Shown: one piece after another, positions 54,507 to 64,000 of the stretch
Numbering within the stretch: position 1 is the stretch's first letter
Layout: each line of letters opens with the position of its first letter
From: Streptomyces fuscigenes
GTDB lineage: Bacteria; Actinomycetota; Actinomycetes; Streptomycetales; Streptomycetaceae
Assembly: GCF_021556455.1 (NCBI RefSeq)
Contig: NZ_JAKGCV010000001.1
Span: forward strand, 1 to 64,000
DNA: 64,000 nucleotides
Direction: 5' to 3'
Position numbers and translations under genes: made by a program
The notes under the pieces: model-generated
Database searches by the model: none
Seen by the model: the letters and a program-made list of their open reading frames with translations, nothing else
What the model was told of the DNA's origin: nothing

Positions 54507-57500
54507 GTGTCCGACGCGCATGTGACGAACAAGGTGCAGATCCTCCCGCTCACGGCCGCCCAGTCGGGCTTGTGGTTCGCGCAGAGGATCGATCCGGGCA
54601 ACCCGTCGTACAACATCGCCGAGTACGCCGACATCCGCGGCGATCTCGACTTCTCCTGCCTGGAACGCGCGGTGCGGCACGCCGAGCGGGAGATGGAGGC
54701 GCTGCGTGTCACGTTCGAAGAGCGCGAAGGGGTCCCCTTCCAGCGGGTGCACCCGCCGGGCCGGCTCCGGATCGCCCTCGTCGACCTTCGAAGGCACGAG
54801 CAGCCTGCGGACGAGGCGGCTCGCCGGATGCAGCGCGACCTCACGCAGGCCGCCGACGTGACGCGCGGGCCGCTCGTGCGGCTGACGCTCTATCGCCTGT
54901 CCCGGGAACGGCACCTGTTTCACCAGCAGGTGCACCACCTGGCGCTCGACGGTTACGGCGCCGCGCTCGCGCTCGCGCGGATCGCCGAGATCTACAGCCT
55001 CCTGGCATGCTCGTCAGGCGCCCCGGCGCCCTTCGTACCGGCACCTCTCAGCCCGCTGCTGCGCGAAGAGCGGGCCTACGAGGAGACCGAGCGGGCAGGC
55101 GACGCCCGCTTCTGGGCCGATCACCTCGCGGACGCGCCGCCCGCCACCGGTCTGGCCGACGCCACCGCCCCGCTGGGACACGGCACGATCGTCAGCGGCC
55201 GCGGCGCCTCCCACCTGCCGGTCGAAGCCCTCAGAGCGGCGGCCAAAGAGATGCGTGTCGCCTGGCCCACCCTCTTCATGGCCGCCATGGGCGTCTACCT
55301 CCACCGCGCCCGGGGGCTCGGGGAGGTCGTGCTCGGCCTGCCGGTGACGGGACGGCGCACGAAGACGGCGCGCACCACCCCCGGGATGCTGTCGAACATC
55401 GTGCCGCTGCGCTTCTCCGTGTCGCCGTCGGACACCGTCGCCGAGGTGACGCGGCGCGCCTCCGCACAGGCCAAGCTCGTGCTGCGCCACCAGCGCTACC
55501 CCGCCGAGCAGATGCGCCGGGACCACCGTCTTACCGGCAGCCCACGACGTCTGGTCGGGCCGTCGGTCAACGTCCTCGCCTTCGACGACGCCTTGCGCTT
55601 CGGCGCCGCACTGGCCACACTCCACAATCTCTCCATCGGGCCCGTGGAGGATCTCGCCCTCGCGGTCCATGCCTCCTTCGCGGACGGTGAGCTCGGCATC
55701 GAACTGCTGGGCAACCCCCGCCTGCACGATGCGGGCGAACTGGATGCCCACCGGAACCGGTTCGCCGACCTGGTGAAGGAATTCGCCGGGGATCCGCGGC
55801 GCGTGATCGGGTCGCTCAGCCTTCTCCGCAGCCAGGAACGAGCACACGTGCTCTCACTGAGCCCCGGGCCGGCGCCGGTGGCCGGGACGCCGACGACACT
55901 GCTGGAGGAGTTCGCCCGCCGTGTCGCCGCTGCTCCCGAGGAGACCGCCGTCGTCGCCGAGGACAGCCGGCTGGGCTTCGCGGAACTCGATGCGCGCGCC
56001 GACGCCCTGGCTTCGGAACTGTCCCGGCACGGGGCGCGTGCGGGTACCCGAGTGGGTGTCGCCCTTCCGCGCTCGGTCGACCTGGTCGTCGCGATGCTCG
56101 CCGTGCTGCGCACCGGGGCCGCCTACCTGCCCCTGGACTCCTCGTACCCGGCGGATCGACTCGCCTGGATGCTCGAGGACGCCCGGCCGGTCGCACTGAT
56201 CGCCACGCCGGACACGCGCCGGAGGGTGGATCCACAGGGCACGGTCACCCTCGTGGCGCCCGACGCCCACGGGCAGTCGGCGGACCGGGCGGCGGCGCCC
56301 GTCCGGCCACCGGGCCCGCACGACGCCGCCTACGTCATCTACACGTCGGGGTCCACCGGCCGCCCGAAGGCAGTGGTCGTGGAGCACCGTTCGCTGGCCA
56401 ACCTCCTGACACACCACCGCCGCGAGTTCCACGCGCCCGCGCAGGACATGCTCGGACGGCGGGCGCGGGTGGCCCTGACAGCTGCCACCTCGTTCGACGC
56501 GTCGTGGGACCCGGTGCTGTGGATGATCGCGGGGCACGAGCTGCACATCGTCTCGGACACGACCCGCAGGGACCCCGAGGCCCTGGTGCGGCACCTGGTG
56601 GCGCAGCGGATCGACGTGGTCGAGAGCACGCCCACGTATGTGCGCCAGCTGATGCGGGCCGGACTTCTGACGTCCGCGGCACACCGTCCCCGCGTGATCG
56701 CCCTCGGCGGCGAACCCGTCGACAGCGCCTTGTGGGAGGAGCTCGCGGCCCACAGCAACCTCCTGGTCTTCAACTTCTACGGCCCGACGGAGACCACCGT
56801 CGACACCGTCACCGCACGGATCGTGCGCGGAACGCAGCCCGTCATCGGCCGCCCGGTCGCGGGCGCCCGCGCCTATGTCCTGGACAGCGCCCTGCACCCG
56901 ATGCCGCCCGGCACGGCCGGCGAGCTGTATCTCTCGGGCGAGGGGGTGGCACGCGGCTACGCGGGCCGCTCCGACCTCACCGCCGAGCGTTTCCTCCCCG
57001 ACCCGTTCGGCCCGCCCGGCACGCGCATGTACCGCACCGGCGACCTGGCCCGGTGGAGTGACGTCGGCGCGCTGGAGTTCCTCGGCCGCAGCGACCGGCA
57101 GGTCAAGGTGCGCGGCTACCGCGTCGAGACCGGCGAGGTCGAGTCCGCGCTGGGCTCCCTGCCCGAGATCGCGGAGGCCGCCGTCACGCTGGTCACCGGG
57201 CACGACGGCCCCCAGCGCCTCACGGCCTGGCTCGTGGCGAGGCCCGGCCACGAGGTTCCCGATCTCGTCGGCGTGCGCGACGCACTGGCGTCACGGATGC
57301 CGGAGCACATGGTTCCCTCCGCCTATGCCGTCGTCGACGCGTTGCCGCTCACGTCCAACGGAAAACTCGACACCGGCCGCCTTCCCGCCGCGGCGCCGCT
57401 CACCGCTTCGGGCGCCGCTGCGCGCACACCCGAGGAGGAGCGGATGTGTGCCCTGTTCGCCGACGTCCTGGGCGTGCCCGGCACGGGGCGCGACGACGAC

Positions 57501-60500
57501 TTCTTTCTGCTCGGCGGGCACTCCCTGCTGGCCACCCGGCTGATCGGGCGGATCCGTGCGGTGTTCGGCGTAGAGGTTCCGGTGGCCGCCCTCTTCGAGG
57601 CCCGCACGCCCGCCGCGCTGGTGGCCGCGCTGGCCACGGCCGCTCCCGCGCGCCCGGCGATCGAGGCGATGGCACGGCCCGAGCGCGTGCCGCTGTCCTT
57701 CGCGCAGCAGCGGCTGTGGCTGGTCGAACGCATGGGAGACGGGGGCGCGGCCTACCACCTGCCCGTCGCCCTCCGCCTCACCGGCGAGATCGACACGTCC
57801 GCCCTGTCCCACGCGCTGGACGACGTCGTGCGGCGCCACGAGGCACTGCGCACCCTGATCGTGGAGGACGAGGACGGCGCCCACCAGCGGGTACTGCCGG
57901 CCGACACCGTAGGTGTCGTCCTCCACCACCGGCTTCGAGGCGAGCAGGGGGTGAGGCCCGATGCGTCCCCCTTCGCGCTGGATCGCGATCTGCCCCTGCG
58001 AGCTGAACTGTTCGCCACCGGTCCCGACGAGCACACACTCGTCCTGACGCTCCATCACATCGCCGCCGACGGTTGGTCGATGGCGCCGATGATGAGCGAT
58101 CTGTCCACCGCCTACGCGGCACGTCTGTCCGGACGCGCCCCCGACTGGAGGCCCCTGCCCCTCCAGTACGCGGACTACACCCTGTGGCAGCGCGAGTTCC
58201 TCGGTGACAGCGCCGATCCCTCATCCCTCGCCGGGCAGCAGCTGGCCCACTTCACGGCCACCCTCCACGACCTGCCCGCCGAGGCCACGCTGCCCGCCGA
58301 CCGTCCGCGCCCCGCCCGCTCCTCGGGTCGCGGCGGCACCGTCCCGGTCCGTCTCAGCGCCTCGACACACCGCGCGCTGGCCGACCTGGCGCGATCCCTG
58401 GACGCCACCCCCTTCATGGTGCTCCACGCGGCGCTCGCCGCCCTGATGAGCCGGCTCGGCACCGGCGAGGACGTGCCGGTTGGCACACCGGTGGCCGGCC
58501 GCGCCGACGAGCAGCTCACCGGCCTAGTCGGCTTCTTCGTCAACACACTCGTCCTGCGCACGGACACCTCCGGCGCCCCCGCGTTCCGCGACCTCGTCCG
58601 CAGGGTCCGCCACCACGACCTCGCCGCATACGCCCACCAGGACCTTCCCTTCGACCGGCTGGTGGAGGAACTGGCGCCCGGCCGACGGGCCGGCCGGCAC
58701 CCGCTGTTCCAGGTCATGCTCTCCCTGAACAACGTGCCCGCCCCCACGCCCGCCCTGCCCGGCCTGGCGGTCGTCCACGACCCGTCCGTGGGCCGCGGCG
58801 GCGCCAAATTCGACCTCACCTGGGACTTCACCGAGAAGCACGACGCCGGCAACGACCCGGGGGGCATCGTCGGCGAACTCGAGTACAGCCAGGACCTCTA
58901 CGACCGGAGCACGGCGGAACGCTTCGCCGAGCACTTCACGCTCCTGCTCGACGCGCTCCTCGACGACCCGGAACGTCCCTTCACAGACGTCGAGTTCCTC
59001 ACGCCCGAGCAGCGGGCGGCCGCACTCGACGAGGCGGCCGGGCCCACCGCACTCAGCCCGGGGCGCACCGTCCTCGACGCCTTCGCCGCACAGGCAGCGA
59101 GCTCTCCGCAGCGCACCGCCGTGGTCTCCGCGGCGGAGAAGAGCACGTTCACGGACCTCCAAGGACGTGCCGAAGAGGTGGCTCGCCTCCTGGCCGACCG
59201 CGGCGTCGCCCGGGGCGACCGGGTCGCCGTCGCCCTGCCCCGCACCTCGTGGGCCGTTGCCGCCCTGCTCGGAACGTGGCGCGCCGGAGCCGTATACGTG
59301 CCGCTCGACCCGAGCCATCCGGCCGCCCGCAACCGCATGATCCTCGACACCGCGGCACCGCGGCTCCTGCTGACCACGCCCGAGCTGGCTCCCGCGCTGC
59401 CCGACTCGGTCGACGCACTGTTCCTCGACGACGCAGGTCGGCCGTCCGTATCCAGCGGCGGGCGCCTTCCGGAGCCCCCGGCCCCGGGCGAGGCGGCCTA
59501 CGTGCTGTACACGTCCGGCTCCACCGGCCGGCCCAAGGGCGTCGTCGTCGAACACGGCGCGCTCGCCAACCTCCTGGCCAGCCACCAGGAACGGCTGCTC
59601 GGGCCCGCGGAGGCCGCCAACAACGGGCTGCCCCTGCGGGTCGCCCTGAGCGCCGCACTCACCTTCGACGCGTCCTTCGACCCGCTGCTGTGGATGGTCG
59701 CCGGACACGAACTGCACCTCCTGGACGACGCCGTCCGGATCGACGCGGAGGCACTCACCGCGCACCTGCACGAGCACGGCATCGACGTCCTGGAAACCAC
59801 CCCTTCGTTCCTCGAACAGCTCAGGGCGGCAGGCCTGTTCGCGCCGGGCCGGCCGTGGCCGCGCGTCGTGGCGCTGGGGGGCGAGGCCGTCGACGAGACC
59901 CTGTGGAACGAACTCAGCGACCTTCCGGGCGTCGCCGTGTGGAACCTGTACGGACCGACGGAGGCGACCGTCGACAGCGTGATGGGACGCCTCCTGCCCG
60001 GCACCCGGCCGCACCTCGGCCAGTCCGTCGCCGGCATCCGCGCCCGCGTGCTCGACACGCGTCTGCGCCCGGCGGCCCCCGGCACGACAGGGGAGCTCTA
60101 CCTGTCGGGCCCGGGACTGGCCCGCGGCTACGACCGTCGTCCCGGCGCCAGCGCCGAGCGCTTCCTGCCGGACCCCTACGGGCCGCCCGGCAGCCGCATG
60201 TACCGCACCGGCGACCTCGTACGGCGGGCGCAGGGCCGCCTCGTCTACGCCGGCCGCTCCGACGGCCAGGTCAAGGTCCGCGGATTCAGGATCGAGACCG
60301 CCGAGGTCACCGCGGCACTGGGCGCACACCCCGCCGTCGCCCGCGCGGCCGCGACCGTACGCCCCGGTCCCGACGGCACCGGTCGTCTCATCGCCTGGAT
60401 CGTCCCGCGCGACGGCCGGGAAACCCCCAGCGCGGACATCAGGGCGTACGCGGCCGACCGCCTCCCGCGCTACATGGTCCCCTCCGCCGTGATCCCGGTA

Positions 60501-63500
60501 GCCGAACTTCCCCTGACCGTGCACGGCAAGACCGACTTCGATGCCCTGCCGGATGCCTCCCCCGACGATGCCGCGGCGCCCAAGGAGGCACCCCGATCGG
60601 CTCGGGAGGAGATCTTGTGCGCTCTGTTCGCCGACAGCCTCGGACACCAGGACGTCGGCCGCGCCGACGACTTCTTCGACCTGGGCGGGCACTCGCTGAT
60701 GGCCACACGGCTCGTCGGCCGGATCCGGGCCGCGTTCGGCGTCGAGCTCCCCGTCCGCGCCCTCTTCGAGGCCGGCACGCCGGCCGCCCTCGCGGCCCGC
60801 CTCGACGAGGCCGCCACGGCCCGCCCGGCCCTGCGCCCGGCCCTGCGGCCCGAACACCCACCGCTCTCCCCCGCGCAGCACCGCCTGTGGTTCCTGCACC
60901 GGCTCGACCCGGGCAACGCCGCCTACCACATTCCGATCGCCGTCCACCTCGACGGGCAGCTCGACCACGCCGCTCTGCGCGCGGCGCTCTCGGATCTCGT
61001 GGCCCGCCACGAGAGCCTGCGCACCGTGATCAAGGAGCACGACGGCGCGCCGTACCAGGCCGTCCTCGACACCGGGGACGCACGGCCGGCGCTCCCTCTG
61101 ACACCGATCCGGGAGGACAGCCTGGAGACGGGGCTCGCCGTGTCCGCCACCCGGGCTTTCGACCTCGTCCACGAGATCCCGTTGAGGGCCGAACTCTTCG
61201 AACTCGGCGACGACCGGCACGTCCTGCTGGTGACCGTTCACCACATCGCGGCGGACGGCTGGTCCATGGGGCCGCTCGCCCAGGACCTCGCCGGGGCGTA
61301 CAGCGCCCGCGTGGCAGGCCGGTCCCCCAGCTGGCCGCGGCTGCCCGTCCAGTACACCGACTACACGCTGTGGCAGCGCGACCTCCTCGGCAGCACCGAT
61401 CGACCCGACTCCGCCGTGTCCGGCCAGCTCACCCACTGGAAGGACCAGATGGCCGGTGCACCGCAGGAGACCGCCCTGCCCACGGACCGGCCGCGGTCCC
61501 ACGTCTCCGGGCGTCGGGGCGGCAGCGTGCCGCTCCACCTACCCGCCACGACCGTGGAGCCCCTGACGGCGCTGGCCCGTGCCTGCTCGGCCAGCGTGTT
61601 CATGGTCCTGCACACGGCCGTCGCCGCACTGCTGCACCGGGTCGGCGGGGACGACGACATCACGATCGGTACCCCCGTAGCGGGGAGGACCGACGAGGCT
61701 CTCGACGGGCTCGTCGGGTTCTTCGTCAACACCCTCCCCCTGCGGACCGACCTGGCCGGCGATCCCTCCTTCAGGCAACTGCTCGCCAGGGTCCGGGAGT
61801 CGGACCTGTCCGCCTACGCGCACCAGGACCTCCCCTTCGAGCGGCTCGTGGAAGAACTGCAACCGGCCCGCTCCCTCAGCCGCCACCCGCTCTTCCAGGT
61901 GATGCTGAGCCTCAACAACACGCCCCCTCCCCGCCTCGAACTGCCCGGCCTGCACGCACGACTCGCCCCCGTCGAGACCGGCGGCGCCAAGTTCGACCTC
62001 TCCTTCGGTTTCACCCAGGTCGGTTCCGACCGGGGCGGGGCCGGCTTGGACGGGACGCTGGAGTTCGACCGCGACCTCTTCGACGCCGAGACCGCCCAGC
62101 GGCTCGCCGGCCTGCTCGCTCTCCTCCTGCGACAGGCCGTGGCGGACCCCGACCTCCCGATCTCCGAGCTCCGCACGACCGACGCGACCGAAGAGGCCGC
62201 ACTGCTCGCCCAGGGCGACGGCGGCACCTCCCAGGAACCGGCCCGCACGATCCTCGACCACTTCGCGGACACCGTCGCCGCCTCCCGAAGCGGTGACATC
62301 GCCGTCACCGCTCCCGACGGACGGCTCTCCTTCGCCGAGTTGGACGAGCGTTCCGGCAAGGTCGCGGCGCTCCTCGCCACCGCGGGTGTGCGCCGCGGCG
62401 ACACCGTCGCCGTCCTGCTGCCGCGCTCCACCGGCTCCCTGGCCGCACTGCTCGGTGTGCTGAAGGCCGGCGCGGTGTACGCACCGCTTGAGCGCAGCCT
62501 TCCGGACGCGCGGATCGCCGCCGTCCTCGACGATGCCTCGCCCGCGCTGGTGATCGCCGACGAGGCGTCCACGCCGCGGCTGCCCGGCTCCCGCCCCGTC
62601 CTCGTACTCGACGAGGACGCGCTCCCGGCCGGCCCCGACACCGTCAGCAGCGCTCGCCCGCCCAGGCCCATCGATCCGGCCTATCTCATCCACACCTCGG
62701 GCTCGACCGGCACGCCCAAGGGGGTGCTCGTCGGCCACGCCTCACTGGCCCGCCTTTTCGAGCACCACCGCACCCACCTCTACGCCCCCGCAGCACGGAC
62801 GGCGGGCCGAGACCGGCTCAACGTGACCCTGACCGCCTCCCTGTCCTTCGACGCCTCCCTCGACCCGGTCCTGTGGATGATCGCCGGACACACCCTCCAC
62901 ATCATCGACGACCTCACACGCCGCGACCCCGAGGCCCTCGTCCAGACCGTACGCACGGAACGCCTCGACGTGCTGGAGTCGACCCCGACCCACGTCGCCC
63001 AGCTCCTCGACGCCGGCCTCCTCGCTCCCGGCGCGCACACGCCCAGCGTCCTCGCCCTGGGCGGAGAGGCCGTACCGGCCACGCTGTGGTCGAGACTGCG
63101 GGCCGCGCCCGGGACCGTGAGCTGGAACCTGTACGGACCGACCGAGGCCACCGTGGACACCCTGGTGACACCCCTGGCCGCAGCCGACCGCCCCGTCCTG
63201 GGCCCGCCCGTGACCGGCACCCGCGCCTACCTGCTGGACACGGCGCTGCGGCCCGTCCCCGCGGGGGTCGCCGGCGACCTCTACCTGGCCGGCGACAGCC
63301 TCGCCTTCGGCTACCTCAACCGGCCGGGCGAGACTGCCCGTTCCTTCCTGCCCGACCCGTTCCGGCCCGGCGGCGGACGCATGTACCGCACCGGCGACCG
63401 GGCCCGCCGCGCCTCCGACGGCGCCCTCCTGTTCGCCGGCCGCGGCGACACCCAGGTGAAGATCCGCGGCTTCCGCGTCGAACCCGACGAAGTCGCGGCC

Positions 63501-64000
63501 GTCCTGGAGACCTGCACCGCCGTCGCACGGGCCGTCGTCGTCCCGCAGGACACCGGCACAGGTCCCCGCCTTGCCGCCTACCTCGTCCCGGCCGACCCGC
63601 CCGGCGACACCCTCCCACCCGAAGCCGAAGCGATCCTCGAAGCCGCCAGGGAGCACGTCACCGACGCCCTGCCCGAATACATGCTGCCCACGGCGTGGGC
63701 GGTGGTCGGCGACATTCCCCTGACGCCCAGCGGCAAGCTCGACCGGCACGCCCTTCCGGAACCCACCGCGTCAGTCCGCACCGGCACCGGCCGCACCAGC
63801 CCCCGCACCCCCCGCGAGGACGTGCTGTGCACCCTCTTCGCGGAGACCCTCGGCATCGAAAAGGTCACCATCGACGACGACTTCTTCGCCCTGGGCGGAC
63901 ACTCCCTGCTCGCGACACGCCTCATCGGCCGCGTACGGGCCGTCCTCGGCGTCGACGTCAGCATCCGCAGCATCTTCGAAGCACCCACCGTCGCCCGGCT
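54507..64000 (+). CDS. Non-ribosomal peptide synthetase, partial (C-A-T-C-A-T-C-A-T...)
   Basis: The open frame runs off the window after about 3,160 residues. Module 1 has C at about 8-440 (H-H-L-A-L-D-G at 143), A at 455-965 and T with Ser1006 (G-G-H-S-L). Module 2 has C with H-H-I-A-A-D-G, A, and T with Ser2063. Module 3 has C, A, and T with Ser3133. No epimerase lies between. The first C domain (L-P-L-T-A-A-Q-S-G-L-W) resembles EntF/DhbF-type domains that accept an aryl or acyl group from a separate carrier, so a capped, siderophore-like peptide is possible (inference). All A domains give nearly the same pocket residues. Confidence 0.96.
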   Translation, partial: MSDAHVTNKVQILPLTAAQSGLWFAQRIDPGNPSYNIAEYADIRGDLDFSCLERAVRHAEREMEALRVTFEEREGVPFQRVHPPGRLRIALVDLRRHEQPADEAARRMQRDLTQAADVTRGPLVRLTLYRLSRERHLFHQQVHHLALDGYGAALALARIAEIYSLLACSSGAPAPFVPAPLSPLLREERAYEETERAGDARFWADHLADAPPATGLADATAPLGHGTIVSGRGASHLPVEALRAAAKEMRVAWPTLFMAAMGVYLHRARGLGEVVLGLPVTGRRTKTARTTPGMLSNIVPLRFSVSPSDTVAEVTRRASAQAKLVLRHQRYPAEQMRRDHRLTGSPRRLVGPSVNVLAFDDALRFGAALATLHNLSIGPVEDLALAVHASFADGELGIELLGNPRLHDAGELDAHRNRFADLVKEFAGDPRRVIGSLSLLRSQERAHVLSLSPGPAPVAGTPTTLLEEFARRVAAAPEETAVVAEDSRLGFAELDARADALASELSRHGARAGTRVGVALPRSVDLVVAMLAVLRTGAAYLPLDSSYPADRLAWMLEDARPVALIATPDTRRRVDPQGTVTLVAPDAHGQSADRAAAPVRPPGPHDAAYVIYTSGSTGRPKAVVVEHRSLANLLTHHRREFHAPAQDMLGRRARVALTAATSFDASWDPVLWMIAGHELHIVSDTTRRDPEALVRHLVAQRIDVVESTPTYVRQLMRAGLLTSAAHRPRVIALGGEPVDSALWEELAAHSNLLVFNFYGPTETTVDTVTARIVRGTQPVIGRPVAGARAYVLDSALHPMPPGTAGELYLSGEGVARGYAGRSDLTAERFLPDPFGPPGTRMYRTGDLARWSDVGALEFLGRSDRQVKVRGYRVETGEVESALGSLPEIAEAAVTLVTGHDGPQRLTAWLVARPGHEVPDLVGVRDALASRMPEHMVPSAYAVVDALPLTSNGKLDTGRLPAAAPLTASGAAARTPEEERMCALFADVLGVPGTGRDDDFFLLGGHSLLATRLIGRIRAVFGVEVPVAALFEARTPAALVAALATAAPARPAIEAMARPERVPLSFAQQRLWLVERMGDGGAAYHLPVALRLTGEIDTSALSHALDDVVRRHEALRTLIVEDEDGAHQRVLPADTVGVVLHHRLRGEQGVRPDASPFALDRDLPLRAELFATGPDEHTLVLTLHHIAADGWSMAPMMSDLSTAYAARLSGRAPDWRPLPLQYADYTLWQREFLGDSADPSSLAGQQLAHFTATLHDLPAEATLPADRPRPARSSGRGGTVPVRLSASTHRALADLARSLDATPFMVLHAALAALMSRLGTGEDVPVGTPVAGRADEQLTGLVGFFVNTLVLRTDTSGAPAFRDLVRRVRHHDLAAYAHQDLPFDRLVEELAPGRRAGRHPLFQVMLSLNNVPAPTPALPGLAVVHDPSVGRGGAKFDLTWDFTEKHDAGNDPGGIVGELEYSQDLYDRSTAERFAEHFTLLLDALLDDPERPFTDVEFLTPEQRAAALDEAAGPTALSPGRTVLDAFAAQAASSPQRTAVVSAAEKSTFTDLQGRAEEVARLLADRGVARGDRVAVALPRTSWAVAALLGTWRAGAVYVPLDPSHPAARNRMILDTAAPRLLLTTPELAPALPDSVDALFLDDAGRPSVSSGGRLPEPPAPGEAAYVLYTSGSTGRPKGVVVEHGALANLLASHQERLLGPAEAANNGLPLRVALSAALTFDASFDPLLWMVAGHELHLLDDAVRIDAEALTAHLHEHGIDVLETTPSFLEQLRAAGLFAPGRPWPRVVALGGEAVDETLWNELSDLPGVAVWNLYGPTEATVDSVMGRLLPGTRPHLGQSVAGIRARVLDTRLRPAAPGTTGELYLSGPGLARGYDRRPGASAERFLPDPYGPPGSRMYRTGDLVRRAQGRLVYAGRSDGQVKVRGFRIETAEVTAALGAHPAVARAAATVRPGPDGTGRLIAWIVPRDGRETPSADIRAYAADRLPRYMVPSAVIPVAELPLTVHGKTDFDALPDASPDDAAAPKEAPRSAREEILCALFADSLGHQDVGRADDFFDLGGHSLMATRLVGRIRAAFGVELPVRALFEAGTPAALAARLDEAATARPALRPALRPEHPPLSPAQHRLWFLHRLDPGNAAYHIPIAVHLDGQLDHAALRAALSDLVARHESLRTVIKEHDGAPYQAVLDTGDARPALPLTPIREDSLETGLAVSATRAFDLVHEIPLRAELFELGDDRHVLLVTVHHIAADGWSMGPLAQDLAGAYSARVAGRSPSWPRLPVQYTDYTLWQRDLLGSTDRPDSAVSGQLTHWKDQMAGAPQETALPTDRPRSHVSGRRGGSVPLHLPATTVEPLTALARACSASVFMVLHTAVAALLHRVGGDDDITIGTPVAGRTDEALDGLVGFFVNTLPLRTDLAGDPSFRQLLARVRESDLSAYAHQDLPFERLVEELQPARSLSRHPLFQVMLSLNNTPPPRLELPGLHARLAPVETGGAKFDLSFGFTQVGSDRGGAGLDGTLEFDRDLFDAETAQRLAGLLALLLRQAVADPDLPISELRTTDATEEAALLAQGDGGTSQEPARTILDHFADTVAASRSGDIAVTAPDGRLSFAELDERSGKVAALLATAGVRRGDTVAVLLPRSTGSLAALLGVLKAGAVYAPLERSLPDARIAAVLDDASPALVIADEASTPRLPGSRPVLVLDEDALPAGPDTVSSARPPRPIDPAYLIHTSGSTGTPKGVLVGHASLARLFEHHRTHLYAPAARTAGRDRLNVTLTASLSFDASLDPVLWMIAGHTLHIIDDLTRRDPEALVQTVRTERLDVLESTPTHVAQLLDAGLLAPGAHTPSVLALGGEAVPATLWSRLRAAPGTVSWNLYGPTEATVDTLVTPLAAADRPVLGPPVTGTRAYLLDTALRPVPAGVAGDLYLAGDSLAFGYLNRPGETARSFLPDPFRPGGGRMYRTGDRARRASDGALLFAGRGDTQVKIRGFRVEPDEVAAVLETCTAVARAVVVPQDTGTGPRLAAYLVPADPPGDTLPPEAEAILEAAREHVTDALPEYMLPTAWAVVGDIPLTPSGKLDRHALPEPTASVRTGTGRTSPRTPREDVLCTLFAETLGIEKVTIDDDFFALGGHSLLATRLIGRVRAVLGVDVSIRSIFEAPTVAR

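Noticed and set aside
58524-61538. 1,004-codon minus-strand frame under the NRPS
   Set aside because: Composition is typical of a shadow of GC-rich coding DNA; the plus strand carries C, A and T domain motifs throughout.

Overview
The window is high-GC actinobacterial DNA, almost certainly from Streptomyces. Codon third positions are mostly G or C, GTG and TTG starts are common, and several genes appear to be leaderless. It carries an XRE regulator, SpoIIE/STAS/histidine-kinase-like signalling proteins, DUF6278, DUF6296 and DUF2891 proteins, a PcaL fusion and a large NRPS. No rRNA or clear tRNA gene and no CRISPR array was seen.

0-12 kb is mostly chromosomal-type metabolism. It holds an XRE regulator, a secreted gamma-glutamyltransferase, a membrane-anchored unknown and a candidate small RNA that ends in a strong terminator. 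A GntR (FCD) gene follows with a four-gene unit DUF969-DUF979-pcp-DUF2891, probably for uptake and handling of pyroglutamyl compounds. Exonuclease III, an MBL-fold hydrolase and an orphan pcaL with a 30-bp repeat array at its 3' end complete the region.

12-22.6 kb is an accessory, partly decayed region. It has a frameshifted tyrosine integrase, STAS-domain pseudogenes, a pseudokinase plus DUF2335 pair, a broken methyltransferase, a conjugation coupling-protein fragment, an intact PAS-GAF-SpoIIE-ATPase regulator, a truncated second copy of an alcohol dehydrogenase and a DNA ligase fragment.

22.6-40.2 kb is a stress-response block. On the minus strand are an ABM-domain protein, a DJ-1/PfpI protein, a zinc formaldehyde-type dehydrogenase and a PucR regulator. 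Divergent from them is a tight nine-gene operon: dnaK, grpE, a zinc-finger-less dnaJ (CbpA type), a CbpM/MerR-like gene, clpB, thioredoxin, a 54-residue ORF, a UBP zinc finger protein, and a cNMP-binding/glutaredoxin-like/thioredoxin-reductase-like fusion. It reads as a self-contained disaggregation and redox-repair cassette and is the most interesting system here. A membrane protein, a DUF1931 histone-fold protein, a DUF6296 protein and an aldo/keto reductase follow.

40.5-54.1 kb holds a UvrA paralogue, an APC permease and a two-component system divergent from a flavin electron-transfer operon (ferric-reductase-like protein, FMN-binding protein, ApbE). It also holds a small hydrophobic protein, an RsbQ/RsbP/RsbV-like stress-signalling operon and a small secreted protein with a repeated Cys motif.

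54.5-64 kb is the first 9.5 kb of an NRPS (C-A-T-C-A-T-C-A-T, running off the window). Its three A domains have almost the same inferred binding pocket.
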